Assembly (NCBI GenBank): GCA_963383645.1
Contig: OY726569.1
Span: 27,048,554-27,112,553 of the forward strand
Length of the DNA stretch: 64,000 nucleotides
Direction: 5' to 3'
Source: Muscardinus avellanarius
Taxonomy: Eukaryota > Chordata > Mammalia > Rodentia > Gliridae
Shown piece after piece: positions 33,925 through 45,751 of the stretch. The translations under genes were made by a program, and so were the position numbers. The notes below the pieces were generated by a model that saw only the letters and a program-made list of their open reading frames with translations, was not told the origin of the DNA and did not search any database. How positions within the stretch are numbered: the first letter of the stretch is position 1; each line of letters begins with the position of its first letter.

Positions 33925-34998
33925 AAAAAATAATTGAAGATCCCTTTACTGGTCCTATTTCCATGAATGGTCAAGACCAAGGGAAAGGAGAAGAGAACCA
34001 GCCAGCACAAGGAGAGGTCATCTCCACAATATTCCATTTATACACAGAACTAAATAGACAAGTACAGAGTCTCTATTGTGGTTAGAAGTTGGCAGCATGG
34101 GATGGAAGAGGGATAGGTGGGAAGTAGGAGTGTCATTAAAAAAATGCAACCTCCGCCAAACTGGGTGCCTGGGGGGAACTTGGTCTGCTTCAACCCAAGA
34201 GAAATTAGACTGTAAAAAGCAGCTTGAGAAGGCCAGAACCATCAAGAATGAGAGAAGGGAGGGCTGGGGGCAGGGTGGGGGGCTGTTTGGCAGCTGGAGT
34301 GAAGGGATTGCCCTTCCCCTGCTGGGATCCCCCCAGCCCCTCCAGTCTGGCAGGATGGAGGCAGCCTGCAACCCCCAAGGGCAGGTCTGGGGCTGCCAGA
34401 TGCTCCAGGCAGGGGGCTGGAGGGGGCTCACAAAGGCTTGTCCTCCAGGGAGATGATGGCACTGCCCCAGCCTCTCTGCCAGGTGCAGCGGTCCTTGACC
34501 TCCTCATAGCAGTTTGCTTGTAATTCATGCCTGATCCTTGTCAGCTTCTTCTTGATGGCGTCCTTGGAACTGGCATAGATCACTTTGCTCTTCAGGGGTG
34601 CACACTCAGGGGCCCAGAAGATAAACACCAGGTCCTCCTTCTTGCTTTCCTTGGTCTCATAGGTTGCGTCCTACAGGGCATAGCGGCAGTCCTTGTCTGG
34701 CAGCATCTTGACAAAGGTGGCGTAGGGGTAGTCCACAGTCTGGCCCACATCACTCACCAGGATTTCTTTCCCCTCCTCCAAGATGATGTTCTTCTTGTCC
34801 TCACTCAGGAGAAGAACAAGACCTTCTTGGGTTTCTTCACTTCCTCTGGTGTTGATGACTTGTACACTTTCATGTCATTGAACACCTTGATGATGCCATC
34901 AGAGACGGCCACCCCAGAGGCCATATTTCTGGAAGCGAAAGGAAGACAGCAGGGAGAGTCAGGGAAGATGAGAGCCGCCGCAGCTGCTGCCGGAATCT
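33925..34998 (-). pseudogene. CFL1P: Cofilin-1 processed retropseudogene
   Basis: Cofilin-1 severs and depolymerises actin filaments. The intronless minus-strand copy runs from ATG at 34924 to the stop at 34428-34430, with a short 5' UTR to about 34998 and a long 3' UTR to about 33925. Recognisable parts are [73 protein letters not shown] and [12 protein letters not shown] net one-base loss after KKPKK puts a TGA in frame. A TAG replaces the Tyr codon after DCRYAL. Small losses also occur near DRCT. The length of 497 nt compares with 501 for the 166-residue parent. Retrocopy ends and TSD were not resolved. Confidence 0.92.
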
Positions 34999-36228
34999 GA
35001 CTCCTATATTTTTCACTATAGTACTTTTTCTGTATTTTTACTCCATTTTTTTGTTAATTTTATTTTTTCTGTTCTGAGAATAGAGTCCATACTTCTTAAC
35101 TGGCTCTTTATAAAAAATATACTTGCCATATTTCTATAAAAGAAGAAAAATGCAGTGTTTACTCCTAGAAAACAGAAGTTTTATTCAGTTGGCATTAAGA
35201 TGATAAAATGTAATTTTTAAGAATATAATCAAATTGGGAGAAATGCCTATCAAGTTGCCATGTGGCATAAGATTTCATTACATTTCAAGGTTTTTTGTGT
35301 GTGCGGTGACAAATGCTAAGTGCTGTTGTAAGTCCATAAAATATTGGCTTAAGGATTTATACTTCTTTCTTCTTTGGCAGAAAACTGCCTTTGTTGAAAG
35401 CACTGAAGACAGTGACTTCAATGCCCCCTCGCTATCTGAGCTATGTCCTTCTGTTTTACTCTTTCTTTTGCTTGCTTTCCTTGAGGGTGGAACACTGCCA
35501 GAAGGGGGGAGCTGAAGACAGCAATCTCTGCTGCCCCTGCAAAACTGCAGATAACAACTTGTCATCTAAAACATCCCTAACACAATGCTCTACTCCCTAG
35601 CCAGAGACAAGCAGTGATTTAAATACCCAATCTTAACTCTGTAAGCCTTAAGAGAAGAGCTGAATTTTCTCTCTGGGAGTTTGGCGTTCTTGCCTCTCTT
35701 CTCCCACCTCTTGAGAACAGGAATGGAAACTCAAGGGCACGTTCCTCACTTCATCCTATTCTGGTACAGAGCCCGCAAAGTACTACCCACAGTCAATGGC
35801 CAGTTTGTTAAGTCTGTTGTAGAGACCTAAGCAAGGTAATAAAGACCAGTTCTAGGTCCGTTGTTTGGTTCATAAATATTTGCATGAAGAATACAAAATC
35901 CCAGAAAATTTTAAACTCCAAAGTACATAAGATATATTAGTAGAGAATGATTCAATTTCAGGATTTTCCCAGAAAGGTTTCCTATGAGAAACCTCTCTCT
36001 TCTGAAGGAGAGAGAAGTCTTTCTGATGGAGCACTGGCCTTTCTGGAGATGAAAACTTGAGTTTTCCATAACAATGGCATCTATCTCTTCCTACCTCGGA
36101 GAAATCTATGACCTCCTAGATCTCTAGGCATTTAGTCTGGGATTGGCTCATGTTCTGTAGGAAACTGAACCCTGTCTGGGGAAAGAACACAGCCTCCAAT
36201 CGCAGGGCTCCCCTCAGCCTCTGCCCTC
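34999..36228. other. Intergenic, possible LTR relic
   Basis: An AATAAA near 35840, after a T/C-rich CTTCTCCCACCTCTTGAG segment, is LTR-like. I could not find both ends. No gene was recognised. Confidence 0.3.
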
Positions 36229-36267
36229 TGGTTTGCGCTCAGCTCCCCTGCAGTTGCTCTCACTGTG
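36229..36267 (-). other. 23-RSS of the TRAV18-like gene
   Basis: Minus strand: heptamer CACAGTG (36261-36267), 23-base spacer, nonamer GCGCAAACC (36229-36237). Confidence 0.9.
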
Positions 36268-36715
36268 TCTCTCACCGCGCAGTAGTACACAGCGGAGTCT
36301 GAGGTTTGGACAGAGGATTTCTGCAGGTGGAAGGAGCGCTCCCTCTTGACAAGAGTGGCCTGGAAGCCTTGCTTCTCCATCCTCTGGTTGTCTGTTGAGC
36401 TCTTCAGGAGCAGCCGAGGAGCTTTATCCAGATATTGGACATACCAGAAAAGGACAGGAGCCGAGTAAGTAGTCTGGTAAGTGCAGTTCAGGGTCACAGG
36501 TGTCCCCTCTGTGACAGTGACTAGGCCTTCTGTCTGGGTCACTGAGTCTCCATGGCTCCTCCCTGAAAAGATAAATGAAATATTTTGTTATATTGGCAAT
36601 AAGGCAAATGATCATCGTTATTGTAAGAAATTGAAATACCATAAATGCTTAGGATTAAATGTTACTTACCAAACACTAATAAGATCAAGAGAACTAAGCA
36701 GGTGACAGAGAGCAT
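36268..36715 (-). CDS. TRAV18: T-cell receptor alpha variable gene, TRAV18 family
   Basis: A TCR alpha V segment. Exon 1 (36670-36715, 46 nt) encodes MLSVTCLVLLILLVF and ends at GTAAGT. Exon 2 (36268-36562) follows a TCTTTTCAG acceptor in phase 1, giving GRSHG before mature DSVTQTEGLVTVTEGTP. The first Cys is in LNCTYQTTYSAP, the Trp in LFWYVQYLDKAPRLLLKSS, then GFQATLVKRERSFHLQK, and the second Cys in [12 protein letters not shown]. The human TRAV18 pattern (MLSASC leader, GDSVTQTEGPVTL, LFWYVQYLNKEPELLLKSS, GFQAS) fits closely from memory. An in-frame ATG 15 bases further upstream would add MCPTN; the inner ATG fits the leader length better. It has an open frame and good RSS and is probably functional. 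Confidence 0.9.
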
Positions 36716-36888
36716 GTTGGTAGGACACATGCTTGCTACTTGTGACACACCAAGTTATATAGGACTAATCTCCAGCAGGAGCTTGTAGAAACTATTTAGT
36801 CATGAGCAAGAGTCCCTTTCTGCCCTGCAGCAGTCAGCCTTGTGACTACAAAAAGAAAAGGTTTACAAAACCACAACTGAGAGGGAGT

Positions 36889-36908
36889 GCAGTGCCCTCT
36901 CTTGGTTT
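36889..36908 (-). promoter_or_regulatory. CTCF-like motif upstream of TRAV18
   Basis: The minus strand reads AAACCAAGAGAGGGCACTGC, a good match to the CTCF core. It is about 175 bases upstream of the leader ATG and in gene orientation. Confidence 0.48.
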
Positions 36909-36939
36909 CCCTAAAAATTGCACATAGCCTCATCTGACC

Positions 36940-37190
36940 CAGATTTTAATAATACAGTGAGCCCCCAAACACACACTCATCCACAGGGAATGTGTTCTAA
37001 TACCCCTACTGACACCAAAGATAGTACTGAACTCTATAATACTGTGTTTTCCTACATACACATACCTATGATAAAGTTCGATTATAAATTAGGCATAATG
37101 CTTCCTGGTTCAACCCATGGCCATCAACTGGAACACAGTTTGTGCTCATGCCTTCTACCCACAAATGTAATGTCTTTTCCACATTAACTA
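36940..37190 (+). mobile_element. Decayed DNA transposon, related to the one at 21.8 kb
   Basis: ATAGTACTGAACTCTATAAT and CCTATGATAAAGTTCGATTA continue the same consensus-like order as 21785-22200. Tigger-like by memory, tentative. Confidence 0.4.
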
Positions 37191-37444
37191 GCACTTATCA
37201 TGGACTGTGGATGAAACTTGCAGTTTGAGGTGCGAATGCAAACCTGGCATGACAAACATCTAAAAGAGACAAACTAGCATGAACTGACTTTTTAAAGTGC
37301 CTGAGGAGCAAGTAGCTTTGCAGCACGCATGTGCTGGGCTCAGGGACGGTTCTCATCCTGGTGGACGGAACGCAGTGGAGCAAGAGTCCATTGCTTATGT
37401 GGAAGTGAACACAATTGAAACTTATGGACTGTTTAATCTGGAAT

Positions 37445-39272
37445 TTTCTTTTCTTTTTTATTTATTATTTTTTATTGGTGTACTGTATTCATACATCATA
37501 TTGGGATAAAAAACTTGTGTAGACATACATGCACACATAGCCCAGTAAGCCCCTATCCCAAACCATTCCCTCCCCATCCCTCCTTCCCATGCTTGTCTTA
37601 GTGGTTGACATCTAATATTATAGCAATTTATCCAAAATTAACAATGATAATCTCACATAACTGATTCATTTGTCTAATATCAAGCTTTTGATGACTTAGA
37701 GATACCATTTCAATATTTCTTTTTGCTTTCTTTCTTACCAGAGGATTTTTTTTTCTTTTTTTTAAGGTGAAACTATCCTACGTTTTTTTTCAGAAAAAAA
37801 TCTATCCTAACATGAAATATGAACTCTAAATACCCAAACAATCTTGAAAAAGAACAAAGCTAGAAGATATACATTTTCTGATTTCAAACCTTATAAAGCT
37901 ACATTAATTGAAACAGTGTAGTACTGCTAAAAAAGGCAGATATATAAACCAGTGGAGTAAAATAAAAAGCCTAGAAATAAATTCTTCCATATATGATCAA
38001 GTTATTTTTGACAAGGTTTCCAAGAACATTTGGTGAAGGAAATAATGATCCTTTCACTAAATATTGTTGAAAATAATAATTACATGAAAAAGAATAAAAT
38101 TGTACCCTTACCTAACACCATGTACAAATATTAACTCAAAATACATAAAAGTCCTAAATGTAAATCTTAAGACTATAAACTTTTAGAAGAAAACCTGGGT
38201 CATAACACTTTACAACATTGAAATTGGCAAGGATTTCTTGGATATGATTTCAAAGGCACAGGCAACAACACAATAAAAAACTTCCTAAAAATAAAAAAAG
38301 TACATCCAAAGAGAACATAAACAGAGTTAAAAGTTACTGATAGAATGGGATAAAATATTCCCAAATGCTATATCTGAAGATATATTAATATTCCAAATAG
38401 AAATCCTAAAACTTAGCAACAATAAAAGTAAACAATGCAATTTAGAAATAGGTAAATGACTAAAATAAATAATGAATCTCCAAAGATTTTAACCAATAAA
38501 CACACGAATATATTCTTCTTTGCTTAGCTGTCTGCTGGATGGAAAATCTTGTTTCTCTGGTTCTGGTGTGTATTATCTATTTCTTCTTTGTAGTTAATCT
38601 CTTTGAGTATTTTCTCTAGCGCTGGTTTTGAAGACATAAATTCTTTCAGTTTCTGTTTGTCATGGAAGCTTCTTATTTCCCCATCTAATTTCATAGATAG
38701 TTTTGCTTGGTAGGAAATTTTTGGCTGGAAGTTGTTTTCTTTCAGAGTTTGGAATATGTTACTCCAAGCCCTTCTGACTTTCATGACTTGGTTTGAGAAA
38801 TCTGGAGTGATTCTAATTGGTTTGCCTCTGAATGTCTGTTGGCTTTTTGTTTTTGTTGCCTTTAAGATTCTGTCCTTGGCTTCCACATTGGTCATTTTGA
38901 CAATTATTGGCATGGTGAACCTCTTCTCTGATCCTGTCTAAAGGGAGTTCTACAAGTTTCCTGGACCTGTGTATCGATCTCTTGCTCTATGTTTGGAAAA
39001 TTTTCTGCTATTACTTCTTTGAAGATATTATTGATCCCTTTGGTTTCACCTTCTTTTCCCTCCTCTATTCCTATTATTCTTAGGTTACCTCTCTTAAAAT
39101 GAGCCCATATTTCTTCAATGTCAGATTCCTGCTGTCTGATTTTTTTTCTAAGTTATAAATTATGCATTCATTTTTGGACTGATCGTCTTCTAGGAGCAAG
39201 ATTCTATTCTCCAGGTGGTCTAATCGAATGTTTATACTTTGAATTGAGGCCTTTACCTTAGTGATTGCATGC
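37445..39272 (-). mobile_element. Second half-L1-like copy, 5'-truncated
   Basis: Minus-strand element. It has the same 3' tail and G-rich 3' UTR (left end), the same antisense ORF2-derived block (about 37800-38330 in plus-strand sense), and ORF1 ending FHPADS at 38524. ORF1 is interrupted: 38524-38913 and 39080-39270 hold readable parts. The element stops near 39272, within the region for the ORF1 coiled coil, where it meets LTR sequence. Same order as 9164-11927, which shows a shared family. Confidence 0.75.
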
Positions 39273-40900
39273 CGCAATCTGCTCAGCTGAAATTGCTGTA
39301 ATTCCACTCACGATCGAACAATCTCAGAAAAAGATGGGCGAGGATATGGGTGCTGTTCTGCAGCCGCTTATCTGCAGCGATTCTTTCCCTTCTAGGAAAT
39401 AAATTTCTTTAAGTTCCTATTTACGGCGCTTCTGGAAAGAATCTGACATGGACAAAAGCTTCTTGAGCTAGTGACACTTTATTACAAGAACTCAGAAAAT
39501 TTATATCCTTCACCAGTGGGGTTAATGGTAAAAAAAGGAAAGGAGTGTAATCACCATAAATCAGTAATCAAGGTAAACAAACAAGTTAGTCCGGCATTCA
39601 AGAGATTAGTTCAGAATCTTCTCCAGATCCCGCAGAAGATCCAGCTGTCCTTGCGAAGGGCAAATTCCAGAAGAAACATAGTTCAGAATCTTCTCCAGAT
39701 CCCGCAGAAGATCCAGCTGTCCTTGCGAAGGGCAAATTCCAGACGAAACAGCATGCCCAGGGCTTGGAGAATAGGTTTCTCATGGAGTCTTCTTTAACTT
39801 GTTGGAATTTTCCATCTTTAGGGCTTAGTTTATATGTCAGGCATGGGGGGATGTGGCGATCCAGGTGGATGTGATGAAGTTCTCCCAGGTGCCGTCCTGC
39901 CCTGTCCTCTAAATTCTGAAAGCTTAAGCAAACTCACAACACAGTTTGGCAGATAAAACACCAAAAAATACCATGAAAAATTTAGATTTAGTTGTCAGAT
40001 GTATTTCCTTAGCTGCTGAACCCTTTTCCTCAAACGATAGGCTTATTAGAAACCTATTCCTCTTTTAATAATCCATTTCCACATCACAATCCTTCTGCAA
40101 CCTGCTTTTGATCTTTCTAATTCCTTTCTTTCCCATTTGGGACAATCTCATGATAAGCCCTTCTTCATACAAGAATCCTTTCTTATTCTCACCATATTTC
40201 CTTTCTTTTACACATTTATTATATCTATCCTTTGTTCTGACATACTCATTTCTTAGCCACGTGGCGCCTCTTTGTCTCGGGCAGCGGCTCATACTGGGTG
40301 TAAAGGTTAAGAATTTTCCTAGCCTTCAGCTCTATTGTATTGGGCAGTATTAGCTGCTCATAAAGTTTATCTTCTCCTTATCTAGGCAGGATTGCAAGGA
40401 TAAACAGTTCCCGGCTGCCTCCCCTTTAGGGCTAATGGTTTCAGTTAACTTAATGCTTTTACTGTGTATTAATGAAAGTCAGAGATAGAGGGAAAATCCG
40501 CGTTTTGTAATTGCTGTTACGGGAATGCTGCCACTGCATCTGAATTCTAATTAGATTTTATTACCACTTGAACAAAGCCGAGGACGTTTAGAGGCTTAGA
40601 CAAATTACCAGAAAGTTTATTTTCCACGGACTCAGTTTCTCTCACAGTTCTGATCTTACATCAACGGAGCAATTTGTGTGGAGAGTTAAAAGAATCATTA
40701 CCAAAAGAATAATAGTTATGAAATAATATCTAAAAGTGGAGGAGTATTTTGGCCAGAGATGACACCCTCTCTTGGGGCTATATGCCAATTTAGCTACGTG
40801 GAAGGTTGTCGCGCACGCAGATGCCGAAAGGAAGTAGGTGTTCTCAGCAATTGCATCCTTTATTTCTTTTAGACTCTATTTCTTTTAGACAACTATTAAG
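39273..40900 (-). mobile_element. LTR and flanking remnant of an endogenous retrovirus, class unresolved
   Basis: On the minus strand, ATATAAAT (39499-39506) is followed 20 bases later by AATAAA (39478-39483), the spacing of a compact LTR promoter and poly(A) signal. A 72-bp tandem repeat lies just upstream in the U3-like part. Upstream sequence to about 40900 has no intact frame that I can assign. LTR ends and primer-binding site were not found, so limits are approximate. Confidence 0.45.
39608..39751 (-). repeat. 72-bp tandem duplication in an LTR U3-like region
   Basis: Two units of 72 bases start at 39608 and 39680 (AGTTCAGAATCTTCTCCAGA in each). They are nearly identical, with an A/C difference near the end. 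They lie upstream of the TATA-like box of the LTR, where retroviral enhancer repeats sit. Confidence 0.85.
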
Positions 40901-41639
40901 CAAGATAGTCTGAGGCTTCTCCTCTGCATATGTCCCTGTGGGTCCAGTGGAAAACGAAGAATCCCTCTGCCTGGAAGGTCCTTTGTCCTCTCCTCCACAA
41001 CACCAACTGAGTTGCCCCTGTTCATCCTGAGGCACTTGCCACCTGGCAGAGGAAGCCGCATGCAACTCAAGGAATCTGTGCTTCTCACATAATCTGTGAT
41101 GAAGAACTGGTGTTTTCTTAGTGCATCATGCCTGATATATTTATAAAATATAATGGAAACCTAGTGCTGTGACTTCTGTTTCATTTTTTTTTAAAAAAGG
41201 AGAGTGCCATACGGATTGACTTCCACACTCATTGTTAATCTTTGGCTGATCTGTACATATACAAAGGAACTCTCCAAAGCAAAAGATAGGTAAAATAATT
41301 TCCAGAGTTTACACTGTGGTGGGCATAGTTGTCTTCAGAGCAGGCAGGACTCAGATGTTATAATACATGGGAAAGGTACCAGAATCCTCAGAATGATAAT
41401 GTAGTAGTAGTGAGATGGAGCCCAGAATAAAGTATGTTCAAGTAAAGATTAAAAAAGCAAGTCTCAAAAGAAAAAACTGATAAGTAAGAAAATTACTTTA
41501 GTGAACAGTACATGTAATGCCTTTTAAAACAGTATAATGAAATGCAGTCTCCAACAATATAAAATATAATCTAATGTCATCAAAATTATCAGGCATGTGA
41601 AAAAGCAGAGAAATATAATCTATTAGAAAGAGAAAAATC
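40901..41639. other. Intergenic, nothing recognised
   Basis: No gene or named repeat. Confidence 0.35.
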
Positions 41640-41850
41640 AGCCAGGCATGGTGGTGCACACTTGTAATCCCAGCATTTAGGAGGCTGAGACTGGAGGACT
41701 GCGGTTCAGGGACAGCCTCAGCTACTTAGTGAGGCCCTCCGCAACTTAGTGAGGCCCTGTTTCAAATTAAGAATAAAAAATAGAGCAGGGGGTGTAGCTT
41801 GGAGATCAAATGCCCCTGGGTTCCATCCCCAGACCCGCAAAAAAAGGAGA
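41640..41850 (+). mobile_element. B1-dID SINE with TSD
   Basis: Sense copy starting GCCAGGCATGGTGGTGCACA. GAGAAAAATCA occurs before and after it. Confidence 0.88.
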
Positions 41851-42329
41851 AAAATCAATCAATAGAAACAGAAATAAAACAGATGATATAATTATTATAA
41901 AATACTATTTTAAATTATTGACTTATATGTAATAAAATGTAATAATGAATGAAAAGAACTATATGAACCTAAAGGGGAAAAATTAGAGACATAGAAAAGT
42001 AAAAATAGAACTTGTAGAGATGAAAAACAATTAAATTACTGATATAAAATAAATTATGATGTGTAACAGATTGGAAACCACAGGGAAAAGGTTCACTGGA
42101 CTTGAAAAAAAATCCATAGGAATTGTTCAATCTGAAGCGAAATGAAAATGAGTTGAAGAAAAAACGAAATAGAATTCATGATCTATGGTAAAAAAAAAAT
42201 TAAGGGGTCATTTATATGTGTAAGTAAAAACTTAGAAGAGAGAGAGTGAAGGAAAGAAAAATATTTAAAGAAATAATGGCTGAAACTTTTCATCAGCACA
42301 GAGAGAACAAAGAGAAAAATATTCTAATT
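41851..42329. other. AT-rich intergenic
   Basis: A-rich on the plus strand, nothing recognised. Confidence 0.4.
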
Positions 42330-42770
42330 TTCTTAATATATTTGTGTTATTATAACAAAATACTTGAGGCTAGATACTTTGTAAAGAAAAGAAGTTCACA
42401 CAGAGAGGGCATCATGAAGGGAGCTGTGAACGTGCACAGTGACTTGTGGAAGAGGTCACTTGGCAAGAGAGAGAATGAGAAATCTAGACTCCTTCATAAC
42501 AATGCGCTCCCTCAGTAATCAGTCCAGTACTGTGAGACTTAACTCAGTCAGAAAGACCTACTCCAGTCTAACCCATGAAATACCTACTCCAGTCTAACCC
42601 AATCATAAGGGAACTAACCCAGCTCTGAAGAACGTTAATTCATTTTAGGGGAAGGGCTATGATGACCCATTCATCTCTAAGATGCACCACCTCTCACCAC
42701 CTCCACAGTGGATTGATAAGCCTCCACAAGAGTTTTAGTGGGGACAAGATATGTTTATACCATTTCAGTA
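42330..42770 (-). mobile_element. MaLR-type LTR (MLT1/MST-like), antisense
   Basis: TAACAAAATACTTGAGGCTA, TTTGTAAAGAAAAGAAGTTC and TCACTTGGCAAGAGAGAGAA follow the antisense order of MaLR LTR ends. It ends near ATATGTTTATACCATTTCAG. A partial internal direct repeat (CCTACTCCAGTCTAACCCA twice) lies at 42548-42600. Confidence 0.6.
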
Positions 42771-43449
42771 ATCATGTTTCTGGAAACCATAATACAGAAG
42801 AAATCTGAAAATTTGCTTGGGTGGAGGATGAGGAGATCGAAACACATCACATACAGAGGAAACAACGCACATCAGAGTGTATTTAACTGGCTTTTAAAAT
42901 ATCTTTAAAAGATAATTTTAAGGCAAAACCACAGAACTGCATTGTTGATTGCTAACTGGATTATGTGATGAATGGTTTCTGGACTTTGATCAATTTGAAG
43001 CTTATTAATTGTGATGAAATGCTGAGTTTTAAAGGTAATTGTCTTTCCCACTGTAGCATTTTTTGGTACTTTTCAGTTTAGAGCCCAGGACCTAGAGGTA
43101 AAACTAAGGCTGTGCTGGCCTCAAAAGGCCTCATTTACTTTCCTCCTTTCTATTCCCCAAAGCTAAATATTTTGGAGATGCAGTGATGCTTTTCCTGAAG
43201 TAACTGAGCTTTTGCCACAGATGTCCCTTAGAGCAGAGCCAGAGTGTCCGTGTCAGCCCTAGGGCTGTGTGGAGACAGATCCAGAGAACAGATCCAGTGC
43301 CTCATCCAGTGTTGTGAGAGGTAAAAGTGCAAGAGTATTTTAAAAACCTGTTGTCTTTGGGGGAGCTGAGACATAAAAACACAGGCAGGTTGCCATAGGG
43401 CACAAAGATGACTAGAAGGAGCTCTGCGTTTGGCTAAGTCAATGGTTAA
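42771..43449. other. Intergenic, nothing recognised
   Basis: No gene features or named repeat. Confidence 0.4.
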
Positions 43450-43580
43450 AGCCACTTCACATCTCTGGATAACAGTTTTCTCATTTATAAAGTGAGATCA
43501 ATTCTCTGCAAATTGCCTTGTTCAAAAAGTGATTATGAGGAGTGAATGAGATAATGTTTAATAAGTGCACTGTGAATTTA
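43450..43580 (+). mobile_element. MIR relic
   Basis: GTTTTCTCATTTATAAAGTG and GAATGAGATAATGTTTAATA are sense MIR blocks in the right order. Confidence 0.6.
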
Positions 43581-45680
43581 GCTAGTGCAACTGAAATGTT
43601 TTTTTAACCCCACTGTATAATTTAACAGAGGTAGGTTCAGGACTTTCTATGAGTTGGTAGAGATGGCTGTGGGCAGGAATGGCCAGGAGATTCTCCCTGA
43701 GGCAAGGATAATTGGATTGTCTCTGGGATCTTTGGAGATGGTCAGCATCCACCTTATTTTAATCTTTAGGTCACTTCATTCAACTTAACTCCTTGTCGCT
43801 TATTATTGAAAAGTTGTCTTGAAGAATTTCCACACCGTGGACTTTGCTTAGAGTATGTCTGTTAACAGGTTAATATATTATTCTTTCCTTTGTACCTACT
43901 GTATATTGGTAATTATACTTAATGGGCAATTATAAAAGTAATAAAAAAGTATCCTTTTTTATTTGGTAGACAAAAAACAAAGGCATATTTTACTTTTCTT
44001 GGAAGTCCATTGGTAGAGTTACTCTTTCAAATCCAACTGATTTTGCCCCTCTCTGTTTGGACATGCACAGGGAAGCTGAATCTTATAGATCATGATGATG
44101 TTAAGCATTAGGCTTTTGATGCTACTTCAGAAGAGAGAACATATTTTACATTGTAGTATTTCCTCCCAAAATCATTTCTCTCTGTTGGGCAATTCTTCTC
44201 TCTCTCAGAGGAAATGAAACTTCAGTTAAGAAATCGGGAGGAAAGCTATTCAAAGGTGCCTTTCGGGATAAGGATAGCACCACAGTGTTGAATCTGGATC
44301 TCATTGTCTGAAATAAAATGCAAATGAGGGCAAACAGCAAAGAATGTAAGTGGTGGGCAGGTTGCACTGGGCCAGGTAAAAGGCAAGTACTACAGGAGAT
44401 AAAGTAGAGAAGGAGAAGGGGAAAGGCTCAGAGATTCTTTGTATCACATGTAATATGTGCCTAATATTTGTTTTCATCTTTCTATTTAAAAAAATGCTTA
44501 TGGGCGTGGATCGCATCAGTTAGACATACAGGCAATGAAATTCAGGACCCTGGACAGCTCATTGGTGCCTCTGTGGCTTTATGGCTTCTTCCTTTATTCA
44601 CTTTAGCTTCAAGCCCTAGCCCAGGGTGCTGGAACAACTCTATAGTGGAATCATTGTGCGCAACATGAGCAACTCTGAGGTGTGGGGCATATGAGGATCT
44701 ATTTCCAGAGACAGATCATTAGGAGGTGACAGAAGCTGAAGACTGTTGTTCCTTATCAATCACCTTCACAGGGATCTGAAGAGGCCCAGCTGTCCTGAAA
44801 GCTACAAAGGCTTCATGGCCTCATGCCCACCAAGAGGCTCTCTGGATTATGGCTCCTGAGTAGAAGCCTGTTTACCTGTAATAAGCGTGGAGCCTGACTT
44901 AGATGGGACTCTGAGACAAAAAGACAAACATTTAATCTTGAATAATCTGTTCAGCACACCATCTCTATTTTTGGAGAATGGTGCATTTACCACATCACTT
45001 TCTCTCATCCTCTGATACCGAGGCCAGTGGCCATGATGTGGCATCAGGTCTGCTGGTTTTTGAACACATGGACAGCCACACCCATATGCATCCCACTGTC
45101 AGCACCTCTGAGCTTGAGCTTTTCCACCCAGCTCCAGATGGGGCTCTGATGTTGAGGGAGCCCCACCCGCCTACAATGTTCTTGGTTTCTTTAGGGTCAG
45201 GACATTGTCTTCACCTTACAAGGGGTGTTTGACAGATCTAAGAGTATAAAGTCCATCCCTGCACCTGCCTTAGGACTTCACAAGAGAAACTGTGTCACCT
45301 GGAGATCCTTCAGGATGGGAAAGTTTGGTAACATCTTGATTGTCAGATAGACATTGTCTACATTTCCTAATTCTCATACACTGAGGAAAGAAAGCATTTT
45401 TATTGACTTGTGAAAGAGGCCATAATATCATATCCAATTAAAACTCTTTTATTTATGAGTTGATACCTGTTTCTCTCTCCCTCACGCTCCTATTCCTCAT
45501 TTTCTTTCTTCTTCAAATTTATTCTCCTTGCCTTCCCCTTCTTTTCTTTCTTTTTTCTTTTTTCCTCTCCTCTTCCTACTGCCTTGGCTCCTTCTTCCTG
45601 GAATTCTTTCTTGCCTATCCACAGAGAACACTATCTCCCATGTTTTGATAGTGGGTGAATTCCTCTCCTCCTCCCCCTTC
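43581..45680. other. Intergenic, nothing coding recognised
   Basis: Mixed composition. The open frames are short and show no features that I can assign to a family. Confidence 0.4.
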
Positions 45681-45686
45681 TCCTCC

Positions 45687-45689
<3 letters not shown>

Positions 45690-45747
<58 letters not shown>
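45690..45747. repeat. (TC)n microsatellite
   Basis: An uninterrupted CT/TC run of about 55 bases. Frames across it encode only LS or ER repeats and are not genes. Confidence 0.95.

Positions 45748-45751
<4 letters not shown>

Noticed and set aside
34018..35000. Several frames of 100-157 codons on both strands
   Set aside because: They are shadows of the cofilin-1 retrocopy, whose own frame is broken.
39080..39307. Separate small gene from the frame in this interval
   Set aside because: It is the ORF1 coiled-coil part of the half-L1 copy, and it runs past the breakpoint into LTR sequence.
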